Shown here: piece by piece, positions 10,521 through 23,270 of the stretch
Numbering within the stretch: the stretch's first letter is position 1
How the letters are laid out: each line of letters opens with the position of its first letter
DNA from: Haematobia irritans
Taxonomy: Eukaryota > Arthropoda > Insecta > Diptera > Muscidae
Reading direction: 5' to 3'
Length of the DNA stretch: 64,000 bases
Assembly: GCF_050003625.1 (NCBI RefSeq)
Contig: NC_134398.1
Coordinates: 92,417,913 to 92,481,912, forward strand
Notes under the pieces: generated by a model
The model's database searches: none
The model's input: the letters and a program-made list of their open reading frames with translations, nothing else
Told to the model about the DNA's origin: nothing
Translations under genes and position numbers: made by a program

Positions 10521-10909
10521 TTTAGTTCTGCACCGTGGAGCAGTAGTTGGTACGTCCGCCTTACATACCAAGGTTCCTGGGTTCGATCCCTGCTTCTACC
10601 GAACACCAAAATGCTTTTTTATGTTTTTTTATTTATATTCCTGATATGTTCGGAAGATTCCGGAAAGGTATTCAACAGTACATATTATTTTTTTTTGCAA
10701 AATGTGTCTCATTAAAGACTTAAAGTCAGAAAAGAACAGTACTTGATATAAACGAAATGGACTGTTTTGTTGGTTCAAAAATATTTTTTTATTGAAAAAA
10801 ATAAAAATTTTGTAAAAAACAAATTGTTCGAAGAATTAAAAAAAAACTCTAACGAAAGAAAAACGTTTTCGATATACGTTTTCCAAACGTTTGCTTATCT
10901 TCGCATGTA
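10521..10909 (+). mobile_element. Fragment: tRNA-like half of the CACGCAAA MITE family
   Basis: Matches 63089-63512 of the 924-bp element: the tRNA-like head, GATATGTTCGGAAGATT, GATATAAACGAAATGGACTG and TTTTCCAAACGTTT. The left half with the second tRNA-like unit is absent, and its start abuts the broken LOA copy B. Confidence 0.8.
10529..10600 (+). other. tRNA-like sequence (pol III A and B boxes), not a tRNA gene
   Basis: Starts GCACCGTGGAGCAGTAGTTGG (A-box-like TGGAGCAGTAGTTGG) and has a B box GGTTCGATCCC. It is part of a MITE/SINE-type repeat found at four other sites in the window, so a functional tRNA is unlikely. Confidence 0.7.
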
Positions 10910-11208
10910 CATTTGTTTTTAATCAAAACATATATTTTATTTTAATATTATTTAAAATGCCAATTTTTTACGATTTTTAAAATGCAAGTGCCGATTATGA
11001 CGATTTTTCGGAAAAAATTAATTTTTTTTTGAAATTTTATTGGCAGCTCATAAGAAAAAAAAAACAACGCTCATTGCTTTACGCACGTAGCTGTCCTGGT
11101 ATTGTATGAATATGTGTTCCCATATCTGAACATTATCTTCACTCTCTCAATTGCTAGCTATTGACATCGAGAACAAGTGCCAGCTTAACTGTTGCTCATC
11201 ATAAGATA
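10910..11208. other. No gene seen
   Basis: AT-rich spacer between the MITE fragment and mariner copy 1. No terminal repeats or coding frame found. Confidence 0.4.
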
Positions 11209-11210
11209 TA

Positions 11211-12317
11211 CGAGGGCGGTTCGGAAACTTCTTAGCCTATCAATGAAAGAGAATAGTTAGTTTTTCAAAAACATATTTATTTTTCAATATAATCTCCTGA
11301 AACTTCAATACACTTAGTCCAATGCTTTTCTAGCAATTCTATCCCTTGTTTTCCTCAAGGTTTTCAAAATAGTGGTTTACAACTGTAATTGCATCTTCAT
11401 TTAAGGTCAAACGCTTGACAGCAAGGAATTTTTTTAGATTTGGGAACAAGTAAAAGTCATTGGGAGCTAAATCAGAAGAATAAGGTGGGTGGTCAAGCAA
11501 CTCATTCGTTAATTAATGATTTTAGCCATTGTTAAAACACTCTTGTGCGCGCTGGCGCGTTGTCTTGATAAAAAATTATTTTTTTGTGTTGTGAGCCAGG
11601 ACGTTTTTCTCGAATTTGTATTTAATTGATCCAAAAGGTTGCAATAGTTCTCTGAATTTATTGTTTTACCCTTTTGCAGATAGTCAATCAATAAAATACC
11701 TTTGAAGTCGCAAAAAACCCGTTGCCATAACCTTACCAGCCGATTGAATTGGGTTTGCCTTCTTTGAGGCACTTCCTTCAGCTTCAGTCCATTGTTTGGA
11801 TTGTTCTTTTGTATCTGGAGTATAGTGGTGGATCCATGTCTCATCAACAGTTATGAAACGACGCTTAAAATCCATTTTATTCCGCTTAAAACGATCCAAA
11901 CAAGCTTGAGAAATGTTCATTCTAATGCGTTTTTGATCGACTGTTAACAAATGCGGCACCCATCTTGCAGAAAGCTTTTTCAACTGTAGTTCTTCATGCA
12001 AATTAAATGGACTCGATCATTTGAGATGCCCATGATATTAGCAATTTCACGCACTTCTATTCGTCGATCATTTAATACCATATCATGCACTTTGGCTACA
12101 ATTTCTGTTGTTGCTGCTGGACGTCCACTACGTGGTTCATCTTCAATGCTTGTACCACCACGTTTAAATTCAGCAACCCAATTTTTACTGTTGCATATGA
12201 AGGAGCCCTTTCACCTAACACATTCATAACAGAGATGGAAGTTTCCAAAACATTTAACTTTTTTCTGTTTATACCGCGCTTTTTGTGCTAGGCTAAGAAG
12301 TTTCCGAACTGCCCTCA
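11211..12317 (-). mobile_element. Mariner (DD34D type) copy 1, internally deleted
   Basis: Terminal inverted repeats of about 28 bp lie at 11211-11238 and 12290-12317, reading CGAGGGCGGTTCGGAAAC inward with one or two mismatches. The left end is preceded by TA. A TA on the right is not preserved. The minus strand encodes mariner transposase fragments. Compared with copy 2 at 31348, a segment of the N-terminus (about 150 bp around 12210-12240) is missing. The right flank is the end of another repeat family (12318-12804), so the mariner sits at or in that repeat. Confidence 0.9.
11440..12230 (-). pseudogene. Mariner transposase remnant, copy 1
   Basis: Two overlapping frames (11684-12001 and 11509-11847) carry the second helix-turn-helix, LKKLSARWVPHLLTVDQKR, and the first catalytic Asp in FITVDETWIHHYTPDTKEQS. 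A frameshift within the KEQSKQWTEAEG region and a disrupted Asp-Asn-Ala box inactivate it. An intact enzyme would cut and paste DNA between TA dinucleotides in the nucleus. Confidence 0.85.
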
Positions 12318-12804
12318 AAATGTTTATGCACACATTTTGAACGCAGGACACTGAATGTCGCCAATCATGTTTTTCAATTTATGCGAAAAACAAAAACCCA
12401 ACCGTTCGTTACGAGTTGCTTCCACAGACTGATCTCTCCATCACGTGTTGTTGAAAAAATTCACGTTCTCTTGTTCTCTTTTTGCTCTTTCTCTCCATCG
12501 CTCAAAACTATAAAACTATTCAATTTCAATCACAAAGGCGATTGAATCAATTACAAGTTTAATTGGGAACTGAAAAATTTTCAATCACGTTTGTAATTGA
12601 AAATTGTTTCCAAGTTGATTAACAAATTGAACGAATCAATTAATATTTTAATTGGAAACGGAACAAATATCAATCATGTTTTAATTGGATTTTATTCGGA
12701 TTTGATTAAATAATTAATTGAATCAGTTAACATATTAATTGAATCTGTTTCCAAATTCCATTAAGTGTTTAATTGAAAAAATTGCGATGATAATTTTTTG
12801 TGTG
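12318..12804 (-). mobile_element. Fragment: left end of the CACACAAAAAATTATC element family
   Basis: Reverse complement of the first ~490 bp of the 2.1-kb element at 37204-39287. The terminus at 12804 reads, inverted, CACACAAAAAATTATC and is followed by TA. Shared internal words include CGTTACGAGTTGCTTC and AATCATGTTTTTCAATTT. The interior contains many ATTGATTCAATTAA-like subterminal motifs. Confidence 0.8.
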
Positions 12805-12847
12805 TATGCATTGTTATTATACTCGCTTCGACATAGGTAGTTTGAGT

Positions 12848-12975
12848 AGATACTCGCAAAAAAATAATTCTTTCCTCCCAAACGAAATTTTAGACAAAGA
12901 AAGATCGTTTCTCATTTGCTTTTCGCTGTAAGGAAGTTTATTTCGAATAAAAGTATTGTACTTTCCCGTTATTTT
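12848..12975 (+). mobile_element. Fragment: left end of the CACGCAAA MITE family
   Basis: Begins CGCAAAAAAATAATTC and continues CCCAAACGAAATTTTAGAC and CATTTGCTTTTCGCTG, as at 62589 and 5619. It lacks the tRNA-like module. Confidence 0.75.
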
Positions 12976-13685
12976 TTTATTTATTATATTTTCGTTATTA
13001 TTTCGATAACCCGAAAGTTCGAAATTTTTCAATTATCGAACATTTCTCGAACAACGTGCACGTTAATTTATTAAGTTTCCTATACCGCCTATCGCTGTGG
13101 CCATGTTTACACACTGTGAGTTCGAATGTTAACTGTGTAAACATAACCATGGAATAATCGATTAAAAAGGTAAAATTACCTAATATTTGAATTATGAAAA
13201 TATTATTAGAATGAGCGTTTTTCAAATTACGTTTTACGAATTACTTTCAAATCGCCAAAATATTGACAAAGTCTTTGAAAATGTGTTAAAAGTGATTGGC
13301 GAAAACTTTACAAAAATCTCCCCTTAAATGCAACGAGTACTTCTTTGCGCAACCAAGTTCGTGGTTAGAAATAAAAAATTTGACAATTAATTGAAATTAG
13401 TCCCTATAGTTTATAATAATTGATATGTCAACATAAAATATTAAAAAAAAATTAGGAAGTCACTAATCTCAAATCTCTTTCCATTAAAATAAAATTTTTG
13501 AAAGTTACATTCTTGAGAGCATTAGGAAGCAGACCGAATAAAAAATGGCGGTGTCCCGGCAAGGGAAAGTTTTCAGAAAACTTTCAAAGTACAATCAATT
13601 AAAATTGGTAAAAATGCTGTTTTTAATACGTTGTATGTTTGGAAGTCAAAGTTTTAACACATTATTTTTAAGTGCAAGCATATAA
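12976..13685. other. No gene seen
   Basis: AT-rich, with weak minus-strand frames at 12817-13032 and 12998-13225 that show no known motif. No element ends identified. Confidence 0.4.
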
Positions 13686-14502
<817 letters not shown>

Positions 14503-14660
14503 ATGTTAAAATATATTATGTTTGGGACATAATATTTTTTTTTAAATATAGTATGTGTGGATGCAAACATATATTAATTTAGAAATTGCCTATAAGCATA
14601 TACGTGTTTAGAATGGCAGATGGAGAGAGTATGCTGCAATTAAAAAAATGGAAGTAACCA
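14503..14660 (+). repeat. Fragment of the MITE A/B family
   Basis: Contains ATATATTATGTTTGGGACATAAT and GTGTGGATGCAAACATATA-type words shared with 26690-26790 and 50030-50140, plus GAGAGAGTATG. Diverged and short. Confidence 0.55.
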
Positions 14661-14703
14661 ATTGGCGCTTTAAAAATATATACCCGCAAAGAAAATTTGA
14701 TTA

Positions 14704-17700
14704 GGTTAGGTTAAAGTGGCAGCCCGATTAAATTTCAGGCTCACTTAGACTATTCAGTCCATTGTGATACCACATTTAACTAAAAGTACCTATTACATAT
14801 GGACACTTCTAGTCTTAACCACTGAACCTGCTCTATTATTTACTTTTGTGGAACCAACCAGATTGCTCCAAAAACATTAACAAACTGCTTAAGTTAACGT
14901 TTTCCAGGTCAGCCAGTAATCTAAAGCTATATGCTCCTAAAATTCGCTTACGCCTTACACAAAAAGCAGGACACTCACACAAGAGGTGTTTAATTGATTC
15001 CTCTTCCTCCACATCATGACAGCTCATACAATAGTCATTATAATTCGCACCTATAGTTTTTGCAAATTCGCCTATCAGGCAGCGACCCGTTATAGCAGAT
15101 ATCAGGAGTGCTATCTGACGCCTTGAGAACACTAGCATATTTAGGGTGCGGTTTAAGTTTAAATGGGGCCATATTTGCTTGGTGTCGTTACAACCCTTGC
15201 AATTTTCCCATCGAATATTGGCCATCATAACAGCCTTCTCACGCAGTAAGAGCTTGCATACCAACAGATTCTAGTACCCCTGGAATATGTAAGGTAGATC
15301 CTAGCCTTGCTAACACATCTGCTTCGCAGTTCCCCGGTATGTCCCTATGGCCAGGCACCCATATTAGGTGAATATTGTACTGCTCAGCCATCTCGTTGAG
15401 AGATTTGCGGCAGCCTATGGCCGTTTTCGAGTTAAGGGACACAGAGTCCAAAGGTTTTATTGCAGGTTGACTGTCTGAGTATATATTAATGCCAATATTT
15501 GTTGGAACATTACTTCTCAGCCAATTCACCACCTCTCTTATTGCCAATATTTCAGCCTGAAAAACAATACAGTGATTAGGTAATCTTTTCGCTATTCGAA
15601 TTTCCAGATCTTTAGAATATACTCCGAACCCCACTTGTCCATTCAATTTGGAGCCATCAGTATAGAAATCTATATATCTTTTATTCCCCGGGGTCTGTGT
15701 ACACCACGCCTCACTGTTGGGAATTAGAGTTTCAAACTTTTTGTCGAAAAGTGGTTTTGCCAGGGTGTAATCCACTACGTTAGGCACATCTGGCATTACT
15801 TTGAGGACCGAACTATGACCGTAACTTTTTTCCGACCACAGCGATAGCTCGCGCAACCGCACAGCTGTTGTTGCAGCTGACTGTTTGGCCAAAATGTCTA
15901 AAGGAAATAGATGTAGCATGACATTAAGGGAGTCTGTTCCTGTCTTACTAAATGCGCCTGAGATACATAAGCTCGCCATACCCTGAACTTTAGTCGGTTT
16001 CTGAAGTGCCGGCCACCAGACTACAACACCATATAGCATTATAGGTCTAACTACTGCCGTGTATAGCCAATGCACAATTTTTGGTCTTAGTCCCCACTTT
16101 TTCCCTATTGCCTTTTTGCACGAGTACAAAGCTACCGCGGCTTTTCTCGCCCTCTCTTCAATATTAAGCCTAAAATTCAGCTTCCTGTCCAATATAACGC
16201 CAAGGTATTTTGCACACTCACCAAAGGGAATTTCAGTACTCCCTAAGGAAATGGGCCTAACCGTGGGAGTTTTGCGATCTTTGCAGTACATGACTAGTTC
16301 TGTCTTTGCTGGATTTACACCAAGACCATTATCTTTCGCCCATTTCTCAGTCATCCGGAGAGCTCTCTGTATAATATCTCTGATTGTGGATGGGAATTTT
16401 CCCCTGACTGCTAGCGCCACATCATCTGCGTATGCCACCACTTTTATCCTTTCTTTTTCTAGGGAAACCAGAAGGTTGTTTATAGCAGCATTCCAAAGAA
16501 GAGGTGATAGAACTCTTCCTTGGGGAGTGCCTCTGTTCACATACCTTTGTATGTTTGCTTGCCCTAGTGTGGCTGAAATACGTCTCTTTAGAAGTTCGTC
16601 TAACAGCCTAAGTATACCTGGATCAACATTCAGAGTTGTCAGTCCATTTAATATCGAGTTCGGATGGACATTATTGAACGCCCCTTCGATGTCTAGAAAT
16701 GCCACGATTGTGTATTCTTTGACAGATAGTGAGCTTTCAATAAAGCTGACTAGTTCATGCAATGCGGTCTCAGTAGACCTGCCCTTCGAGTATGCATGCT
16801 GTCGTTTCGAGAGCAAACTTGAATCCACGCTAGTTCTAAGATATATGTCTATCATCCTCTCTTAAGTAGGAGGATAAGCTGATTGGTCGGAAATCCTTCG
16901 CACTCGAGTGAGAGGCTTTTCCTGCTTTAGGTATGAAGACGACTTTTGTTCCCTCCACTTTTCTGGAATATATGCTAAGTTTACACATCGTTTATATATC
17001 ACCGTCAACCAGGGGATAATTCTTTCAGCCCCTGCCTGTAACTCCGCCGGAGTAATTCCATCAGGTCCGGGGGATTTGAATGGTCCAAAGCTATTTAAAG
17101 CCCACTTTATTCTAGATTCCGACACAATTTCCTCGATAGGAAATGATCGCTGAGCCTCTGTTACACCGCCGGAACATGGTTCAACCGTCTGATTTCAAGG
17201 GAAGTGTGTGTCCAAAAGTACCTCCAACGTCTCCTCACTGGACGTTGTCCAATTTCCCTCCGATGTTTTAATGAAACCTGGAGCGGTGTTAGTGGATGCT
17301 AGTACCTTCCGTAGTCTGGAAGCCTCTGACGTATTCTCAATACTGCTACAGTAATCATTCCAAGAGTTTTGTTGATACCTTCTCAGTTCTCGTTTATATG
17401 CTCTCAGATTCATCTTGTAAGTGTCCCAATCCTCCGGAACTCTTGTGGACTTTACTTTGTTAAAGAGCTTCCTGCAGGATTTCCTCATATTACTTAACTC
17501 CGTAGTCCACCATGGCGGCAGATTTTTCCCCTTGGCTTTCCTCTAGGGCAAGCAGCTTTCAATGAAATGTTGAAGGCGTTAGTAATCCGCTCCACTGCGT
17601 GTTCGATATCTTGCACAGTGCTCATATTTGTCTCCGGCATTTCCGGTATCATCAAATTGAACGATTCCCTATACCTATTCCAATCAGCTTTCCTAACATT

Positions 17701-18433
17701 TGGCGGAAATATGGTCTTTGAAGTACGAACAGCCAATCTGAAACTGATGTAGCGATGATCTGAGAAGCTATGTTCCCTCAAAACTTGCCATTCAGATATC
17801 TTATCATTCAGTTTCGGAGAGGTCAACGTTACGTCCAAAACCTCTTGTCTGTTCCTGGTGACGAAGGTTGGTGCATCTCCCTTATTGCAAACTACCAGGT
17901 TAGTACGCAAAATAAACTCTATTAGCGACTCTCCCCTTCCATTAGTATCACTACTTCCCCAAATACTATGATGTGCATTTGCATCGCATCCCATAATGAG
18001 TTTTGTCGTTGTTTTTAGTGACTCCTCAACTAAGGTCTTAACGGCACAGGGTGGCATCTCCCTATCATGTCCCATGTAGACCGAAGATATCAAATATTTG
18101 CATTTGGATATCTCTAGACTGGCTACGAAAGTGTCTGCATTGCTCAATGAAGGAAGCAGAAACAAGTTTAGTTCATTTTTAGCCATTATACATGCTCGAT
18201 TTATATCGTTACCGGTATTATGCAAAAGTTTGAAACCCGGAGTGCTTAATTCACAGATCTTGTTCTTATATATGTATGGTTCTTGAATAAGAACTATATC
18301 TATGTCTCCTTTCATCAGGAGAACTTTTAAGGCAGCACAAGCGGCCTTACAATGGTGAAGATTTATCTGGAGGAACCGTAGAACCATCCAAATTTTCAAC
18401 CACCGTCACATCAGCCGCTTCAATTGAGTCATC
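14704..18433 (-). mobile_element. LOA-clade LINE copy C, 5'-truncated, with 10-bp TSD
   Basis: Minus-strand element containing all of ORF2 but no ORF1. The flanks carry the direct repeat AATTTGATTA at 14694-14703 and 18434-18443, the signature of target-primed reverse transcription. The 3' end (low coordinates) shares the terminal ~75 bp and the TTAGGTTAGGTTA motif with the full-length copy at 44136. The 5' truncation point is at the ORF1/ORF2 junction. Confidence 0.92.
14836..18399 (-). pseudogene. LOA LINE ORF2: AP endonuclease, reverse transcriptase, RNase H (copy C)
   Basis: N-terminal AP endonuclease (18399-17494): LQINLHHCKAACAAL, LIQEPYIYKNK, MGCDANAHHSIWGSSD and EHSFSDHRYISF contain the expected Asn, Glu, Asp and Asp-His residues. 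Linker (17488-17195). RT fingers with SPGPDGITPAELQ (17125-16862). RT palm and thumb with AFLDIEGAFNNV, NRGTPQGRVLSPLL and AYADDVAL (16855-15900). RNase H with FYTDGSKLNG, FQAEILAI, IYSDSQPAI and WVPGHRDIPGN (to 15239). A Cys-rich C-terminus YNDYCMSCHDVEEEESIKHL (15264-14836). Frameshifts near 17490, 17180, 16860 and 15250 separate these, so the copy is dead despite an open 538-codon RT/RNase H segment. Confidence 0.92.
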
Positions 18434-18443
18434 AATTTGATTA

Positions 18444-18699
18444 AAAGTATTTTCTTTTCTTTGAACAATTCAAACAATATTTTGGACCAATCCTTAACAG
18501 ATATATGCTTGAAGGAGAATGTGTTTGGGAGTATATGTTACAGAAGCGATTTTTTTAAGGCTATGGGAGCATCAAAGAGTTGATGTTGTCTCGATAACAC
18601 AACCTTATTAGGTTCCAAAAGCCCATAAAATAAATGCCGAACTCGATTAACTAGTAGTATTTAGTTTAACCCATTAACGCACAAAATGAAATTGCCGGG
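18444..18699. other. No gene seen
   Basis: Short AT-rich spacer between LOA copy C and a MITE relative. A word like the end of MITE A/B (AGAAGCGATTTTTTTAAGG) lies near 18542. Confidence 0.4.
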
Positions 18700-19464
18700 C
18701 GACAATTGATTTTATGGGTTTTTATTAAGTCATTAACGAACATTTTTTTTAATTGAAATGTCTTCAATAACGAAAATGATAGTATCAATCACTCATTTGG
18801 AAAACCAGCACGCTTTTCAATTAAAAATGTTTTTTGGCACGGAATCAATTATCTCTGTGATTGAATCTTTTAAAAAATGATTGGTTTTTCACAGAAAAAA
18901 ATATCACCAAAATATTTCCAATTAAAAAGTTAATTGAAGTTGAAATTTTTTTCAATTAATAAATTAATTGGTACAATTAACTTTTTAATCAAGATAGAAA
19001 CATTAAGTTAATTAAGTCAATGATTGAACATTTTAAAATTTTTAATTAAAAAGTTAATTGATACCATTAACTTTTAATCAAATTCGGAAGACTCAGTCAG
19101 TTTATGATGATGATGAACATTTTTTTTTAATTTTAAATTAAAATTTTTTTTCAAACAATCAATTGTTAATCCAAATAAAAATTCTAAGCCAATTCAGAAT
19201 GTAATTGAAAATAGTTACCTTTTTTTAATTAATAAATAAATTGAGTTTTGCAATGAACATCAATTAAATTTTTAATTGAATCAATTAAAAAATTAATTGA
19301 AATTTGGCAATGAAATCAATTAATTTTTTAATCAAAAATTTTTTCTATGCCCAATTAAAACTGTGATTGATACTATCATTTTCGTGATTGAAGACATTTC
19401 AATTAAAAAATTAATTGGATCAATTAATTTCGTGATTGAATCAGAAAAAAAATTTTTTGTGTGT
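18700..19464. mobile_element. Relative of the CACACAAAA element family, with internal inverted repeat
   Basis: Ends in TTTTTTGTGTG at 19464, as do 39287 and 61468. An inverted repeat pairs 18756-18797 with 19363-19404 (AATGATAGTATCAATCAC and its complement). Packed with ATTGATTCAATTAA-like words. Non-coding. Confidence 0.65.
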
Positions 19465-19769
19465 TGACATAAAATTTTAATTGAATCATTTAAAATTTAA
19501 AATTCAATAAAATAAATAATTGGTATTGGCAATAAATTGCAATCAACAAATTAATATATTGTGCACCCAAAATCCTATTTAATTTTGAAAGAAAATACGC
19601 GTTTCTATGCTATAAACAAACTTATACATACAATTACGATCAATAACAACTAAAGGATGAAAATATAAACTATGTATCATAAGAGAAATTGGGTGCTGAG
19701 AACATCAAACCATTGCACATTGGGCCAAATGACCGAAATCTCACGCATAAAATCAATTTTTAAACTTTT
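19465..19769. other. No gene seen; one short MITE-like fragment
   Basis: AT-rich. Around 19683-19745 the words GAGAAATTGGGTGCTGAGAA and CATCAAACCATTG resemble the hAT-like MITEs at 40677-42069, suggesting a decayed fragment. Confidence 0.4.
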
Positions 19770-20284
19770 TTCATTTTTACAACACCATAAGATTTATATA
19801 CCCCTACCAAGTTAAGAAGTCAGTATTATTTTGGTTTACTTGCTTATTTTTAGGGAAACCTGAGAATAAAAATTGGTTATCAGTCCCTTTAAAATCTCGA
19901 CGACTAAACTATTTTTAAATCAATCATTCCACAGACAGAGAAATTAAATAATTAAAGGAACAACAAACCGTTTTACTATTATGAAAATTTTCGTACATTA
20001 AAATTAAACTTTCTTTAAGCAAAAGTACTTTATTATAAAAACTTATGATGAAAGTTCTTAATACAATGTTTTTTTGTGAATAAAAATTATGACCACGTGG
20101 AACAAGAAAGTAGTTCATTTGAACTCGCTGTTTGGACATTTTGACTTATCCGTTTTTTATTCATCGTAGGTATATTTTTCACATATCTTGCTGAAAAAAT
20201 GGAAGCAATAATGGAAATTGTTAAAAATTGACACCATGTAATAAAATATAATTTTTTAATTCTTTATTTTAGCTTGTAACTTAC

Positions 20285-20361
20285 CATATGTGGGGGCATT
20301 TTATCAAATGGTGTAAGGAATTCAAGTTTTATTTGGAAAACGTATCTCATAAAATTTGTAC
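20285..20361 (-). other. Exon-like 77-bp module with splice-site-like borders
   Basis: On the minus strand the block follows TTGTTTCAG and is followed by GTAAGTTAC. The same 77-bp block with the same borders is at 52356-52432 in E2. Length and borders are kept while introns diverge. Whether it is ever spliced is unknown. Confidence 0.45.
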
Positions 20362-20490
20362 CTGAAACAATTAGAGAAATAATGAAGTATTCTATATAAA
20401 TTCATAAAACTGTGTTGTTATCGATGTGAAGGATATAATAAAATAAATATTCTAGTTGAAAGAAAGCCAAAGTTTTAATATAAAACTTAC

Positions 20491-20556
20491 CAATTCTCTA
20501 TTAAATTGTACGCTGAGGGGAAATATAAAAAGTTGTCCAAATTTATTTGGGCTACT
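20491..20556 (-). other. Exon-like 66-bp module, first of a degenerate series
   Basis: On the minus strand it follows TTTAATTTCAG and ends before GTAAGTTTTA. Related units with the same border words recur near 20691-20755, 20903-20950 and 21080-21150, and in E2 near 52564-52624, 52960-53030, 53340-53405 and 53540-53605. Two of three frames are open in this unit, but several others contain stops. Repeated exons of a captured or transposon gene are one reading, and a splice-like satellite is another. Confidence 0.4.
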
Positions 20557-22208
20557 CTGAAATTAAATATTTATTTTTTACATTAAATAAAATTATTAAA
20601 TAGGTTTCCAAAAATCTAACGAAAAAAATAATATTATGCATAAAAAAACAATTATTCTGGTTAATAGAAAGTTAAAGAATCCTTACCAATTCACTATTAA
20701 ATTACAAGCAAAGGAGTACAAATTTTTTTTTTCAAATTTTTAAGGGGTTATTCTGAAATTAAATATTTGTTTTTTTACATTAAAAATATTACATTGGTTT
20801 CCAAAAAAAATTATTAAAGAAATATTAAAATAAGGTAATAAAGGTCATAAAAACGTAAATATTCTAGTTGAAAGAAAGCCAAATTTTAAAAGAAAAGTTA
20901 CCAATTCTATTTTCTAAATTTGTTCGAACCCATCCGGAGTTGCTCTGAAATTAAATATTGCTTTTACAACAAAGAAAAACATTAAACTGGTTTCCAAAAA
21001 AAGTAATTAACAAATAATAATATACATAAAAAATATTATTTTTAAAAGAAAGCCATATTAAAAAAAAATAATACTTACCAATTTATGACTAAACTATACG
21101 CTGAGATATAACAAAAATTTTCCAAATTCATCTGCAATTGAATATTAAGTTTTTACATTGAATAATACAAATTTCAATAATCTTTCAATTTCAACATATT
21201 TTCCTAAATATTCTTAATAACTTTTCTCTAAACTATCGATAAAATATTAATAACTTTCATTTAAAAGGTTTAATAAACAAACACCAATATATGTCTCAAA
21301 ATTCCAAAATATACCATGCCTTTATATTCCCCTGTTGCATATTAAAAGATGCAACATCCCACGCCAACGCCAACTATACAACTGAAGCATGCCAAACAAA
21401 ACCAAGCAAAGCCAAAACATTCCCACAACAACAAAAACACATGTGCCTTTATTGAAAACAACACCTCATCCAGCCAAATAAACCATCCACGAATAAGAGA
21501 CACACACACACAAACCTCTAAATGAACAAAAATAAAAACAACCCCACGCTCATGTATACACAACAAAACTCAAGTAATATAATCTTTACATTAATCACAT
21601 TCCACTATGCCGATAAAGATCTCTGTACTATGCATTAGTTCATCGCATCTGCTGACAATTTACTCTAAGAATAATATTCGTAAAGGTACACCAGTTTATG
21701 AACGATGAAACGTTTAACTTAAAATTTGCAAAAACTTCATGAAATGTTATCTACCATTTTTGACGAAAATGTCTATAAATTTAATTACATGTGAACTAAA
21801 AATATTTCATTGGGTAATTTTCTACCAACAATTATTAACTATAGGAATTGTCAGTAAGAAATTGCTATCCACTTTCAAGTTCATTTTTCGTAAAAAAATA
21901 TTTTCTCATACAAAAAAAATCTTATAGCAAATTGCACTTATTATTTAAATAGTACTTTACATTTCACAAGTAGTATTATAGCATGATAAACGAATTTTTA
22001 ACTACCAGTTAAGAAATTTTTTAAGGAAATTTCCATCGTATTTTGTAGGCCATGAACTAAACGATTGCTACTTAGAATTTGTAAAATTTCCTTTCGAGTA
22101 GTTAATTTTCGTTGAAGATACGAAAAATGAACTAAAATTCTGGAAAATTCTTGTAATAAATTATTGTAAAAATCTTCTTAAATTTACGAGACACTTTTTT
22201 TCCGTGTA

Positions 22209-22398
22209 GCTTAACATAAAGAGAGTATATAAAGAGAGTAACATTATTTACACAATCAGAGAAATAAAAAGCTTAAATATAATAAAATAGCTTATGTCTA
22301 ACAATTATATACACTTACAGGAATTAATATGTACAAATATTTACAAAAACATAGAAAAGAGGTCATTGTTAAGCCAAGCTGGGGATTATATTACTACA
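22209..22398 (-). repeat. 3' LTR of the gypsy element, outer end missing
   Basis: Matches 26345-26530. It directly abuts the end of repeat E1 (TA at 22207-22208) and lacks the ~80 outer bases seen in the right LTR. The inner border is at the CA of CTACA (22398), next to a purine-rich stretch on the minus strand. Confidence 0.8.
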
Positions 22399-22424
22399 AC
22401 TCGGCCATCCTGATAAAACAAAGA

Positions 22425-23116
22425 TCACCTGATCTTATTTGAACTAACCCTAGGCCGACTACCTAACCAGGGGAGCATATTCCCCACTGCCCATACATCT
22501 CTATAAGGAACCCGCGACTGCTGGATGCCCTCAACATCCTCTAGGACATACCTATCGTTTCCTAATACTTCTGTTATCCGATACGGTCCCTTAAACTTCA
22601 AAATCAATTTCCTAGATGCCCCCACGTGTGAATCAAAATTGCTCACCATAACGTAATTATCTACCAAATATGCGACGGGATGACAGATGATTCGTCTATC
22701 AACATATTTCTTATTTTAGTCCTGCACAGCTGCCTGCCTCGATGCCGCGGTAGTCCTAATCGCCTCATGTCCCTTCTGCTCTACCTCAGTCGAATCCTCA
22801 GTCAATAACTCCTTCAACAAATCCGAGCCATGACCCTCTGCCCTGTACCAAACAACATAACACTGGGATTTTGCCCGATGGTCCTATGTACGGTATTATT
22901 CAGAAAGTACTCGATCTTATCCAACACATTGTCCCAAAAAATACCCCTCTCCGGATCAACTAACTTCGCCAAAATCGGCCCCAAACGTCTATTGACCCTC
23001 TTGACCTGACCATTAGCTTGTGGTGATCCCGTCGCTATCTGTATATGGCGAATGTCCATTCCATCGAGGTACGTCTTAAATTCCGCGGACGTGAATGCCG
23101 TTCCTCTATCGCTCAC
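22425..23116 (-). pseudogene. Gypsy integrase remnant with substituted catalytic Glu
   Basis: Frame 23116-22814 begins at the second catalytic Asp, SDRGTAFTSAEF, and continues to SPQANGQVKRVNR. In gypsy integrases the position after GQV is the catalytic Glu of DD35E. Here it lies 35 residues past the Asp and is Lys (AAG). Frame 22667-22425 carries the C-terminal chromodomain-like end with LKFKGPYRITEVLGNDRYVL. The zinc-binding part and first Asp lie in poorly preserved sequence around 23120-23270. Integrase would insert the cDNA into the host genome; this copy cannot. Confidence 0.85.
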
Positions 23117-23270
23117 AATACATCTAGGTCGACTATACGCCCTAAAATAATCCCCTAAGTGTCTGATAACTTCTCTCGAGCATGTCGTTTTTGTCGGGTA
23201 TAGTCTTACAAATTTCGTACCGGCGTCTACGACTACTATAAAACATGACGCGTCGACCTATTCTTATCAA

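Larger units (their letters stand above)
19770..22206 (-). mobile_element. Repeat E1: 5'-truncated copy of the E2 element
   Basis: Closely follows 51860-55380 (E2) in order and sequence, apart from the nested Harbinger-like element in E2. The end at 22206 (TTTTTTTCCGTG then TA) equals the E2 end. The first ~150 bp of E2, with its other TIR, are missing. On the minus strand it holds repeated exon-like modules bounded by splice-like sites. No long open frame. A gypsy element abuts it at 22209. Confidence 0.8.

Noticed and set aside
16059..16865. 268-codon plus-strand frame
   Set aside because: Lies antisense to the LOA reverse transcriptase and has no domain of its own.
18755..19464. Independent hairpin RNA gene from the inverted repeat 18756-18797/19363-19404
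   Set aside because: The repeat arms match the ends of the CACACAAAA transposon family, which explains them.
21342..21566. 74-codon Cys-rich frame
   Set aside because: Within repeat E1 in an A/C-rich stretch; the E2 copy does not keep it open as far as I can see.
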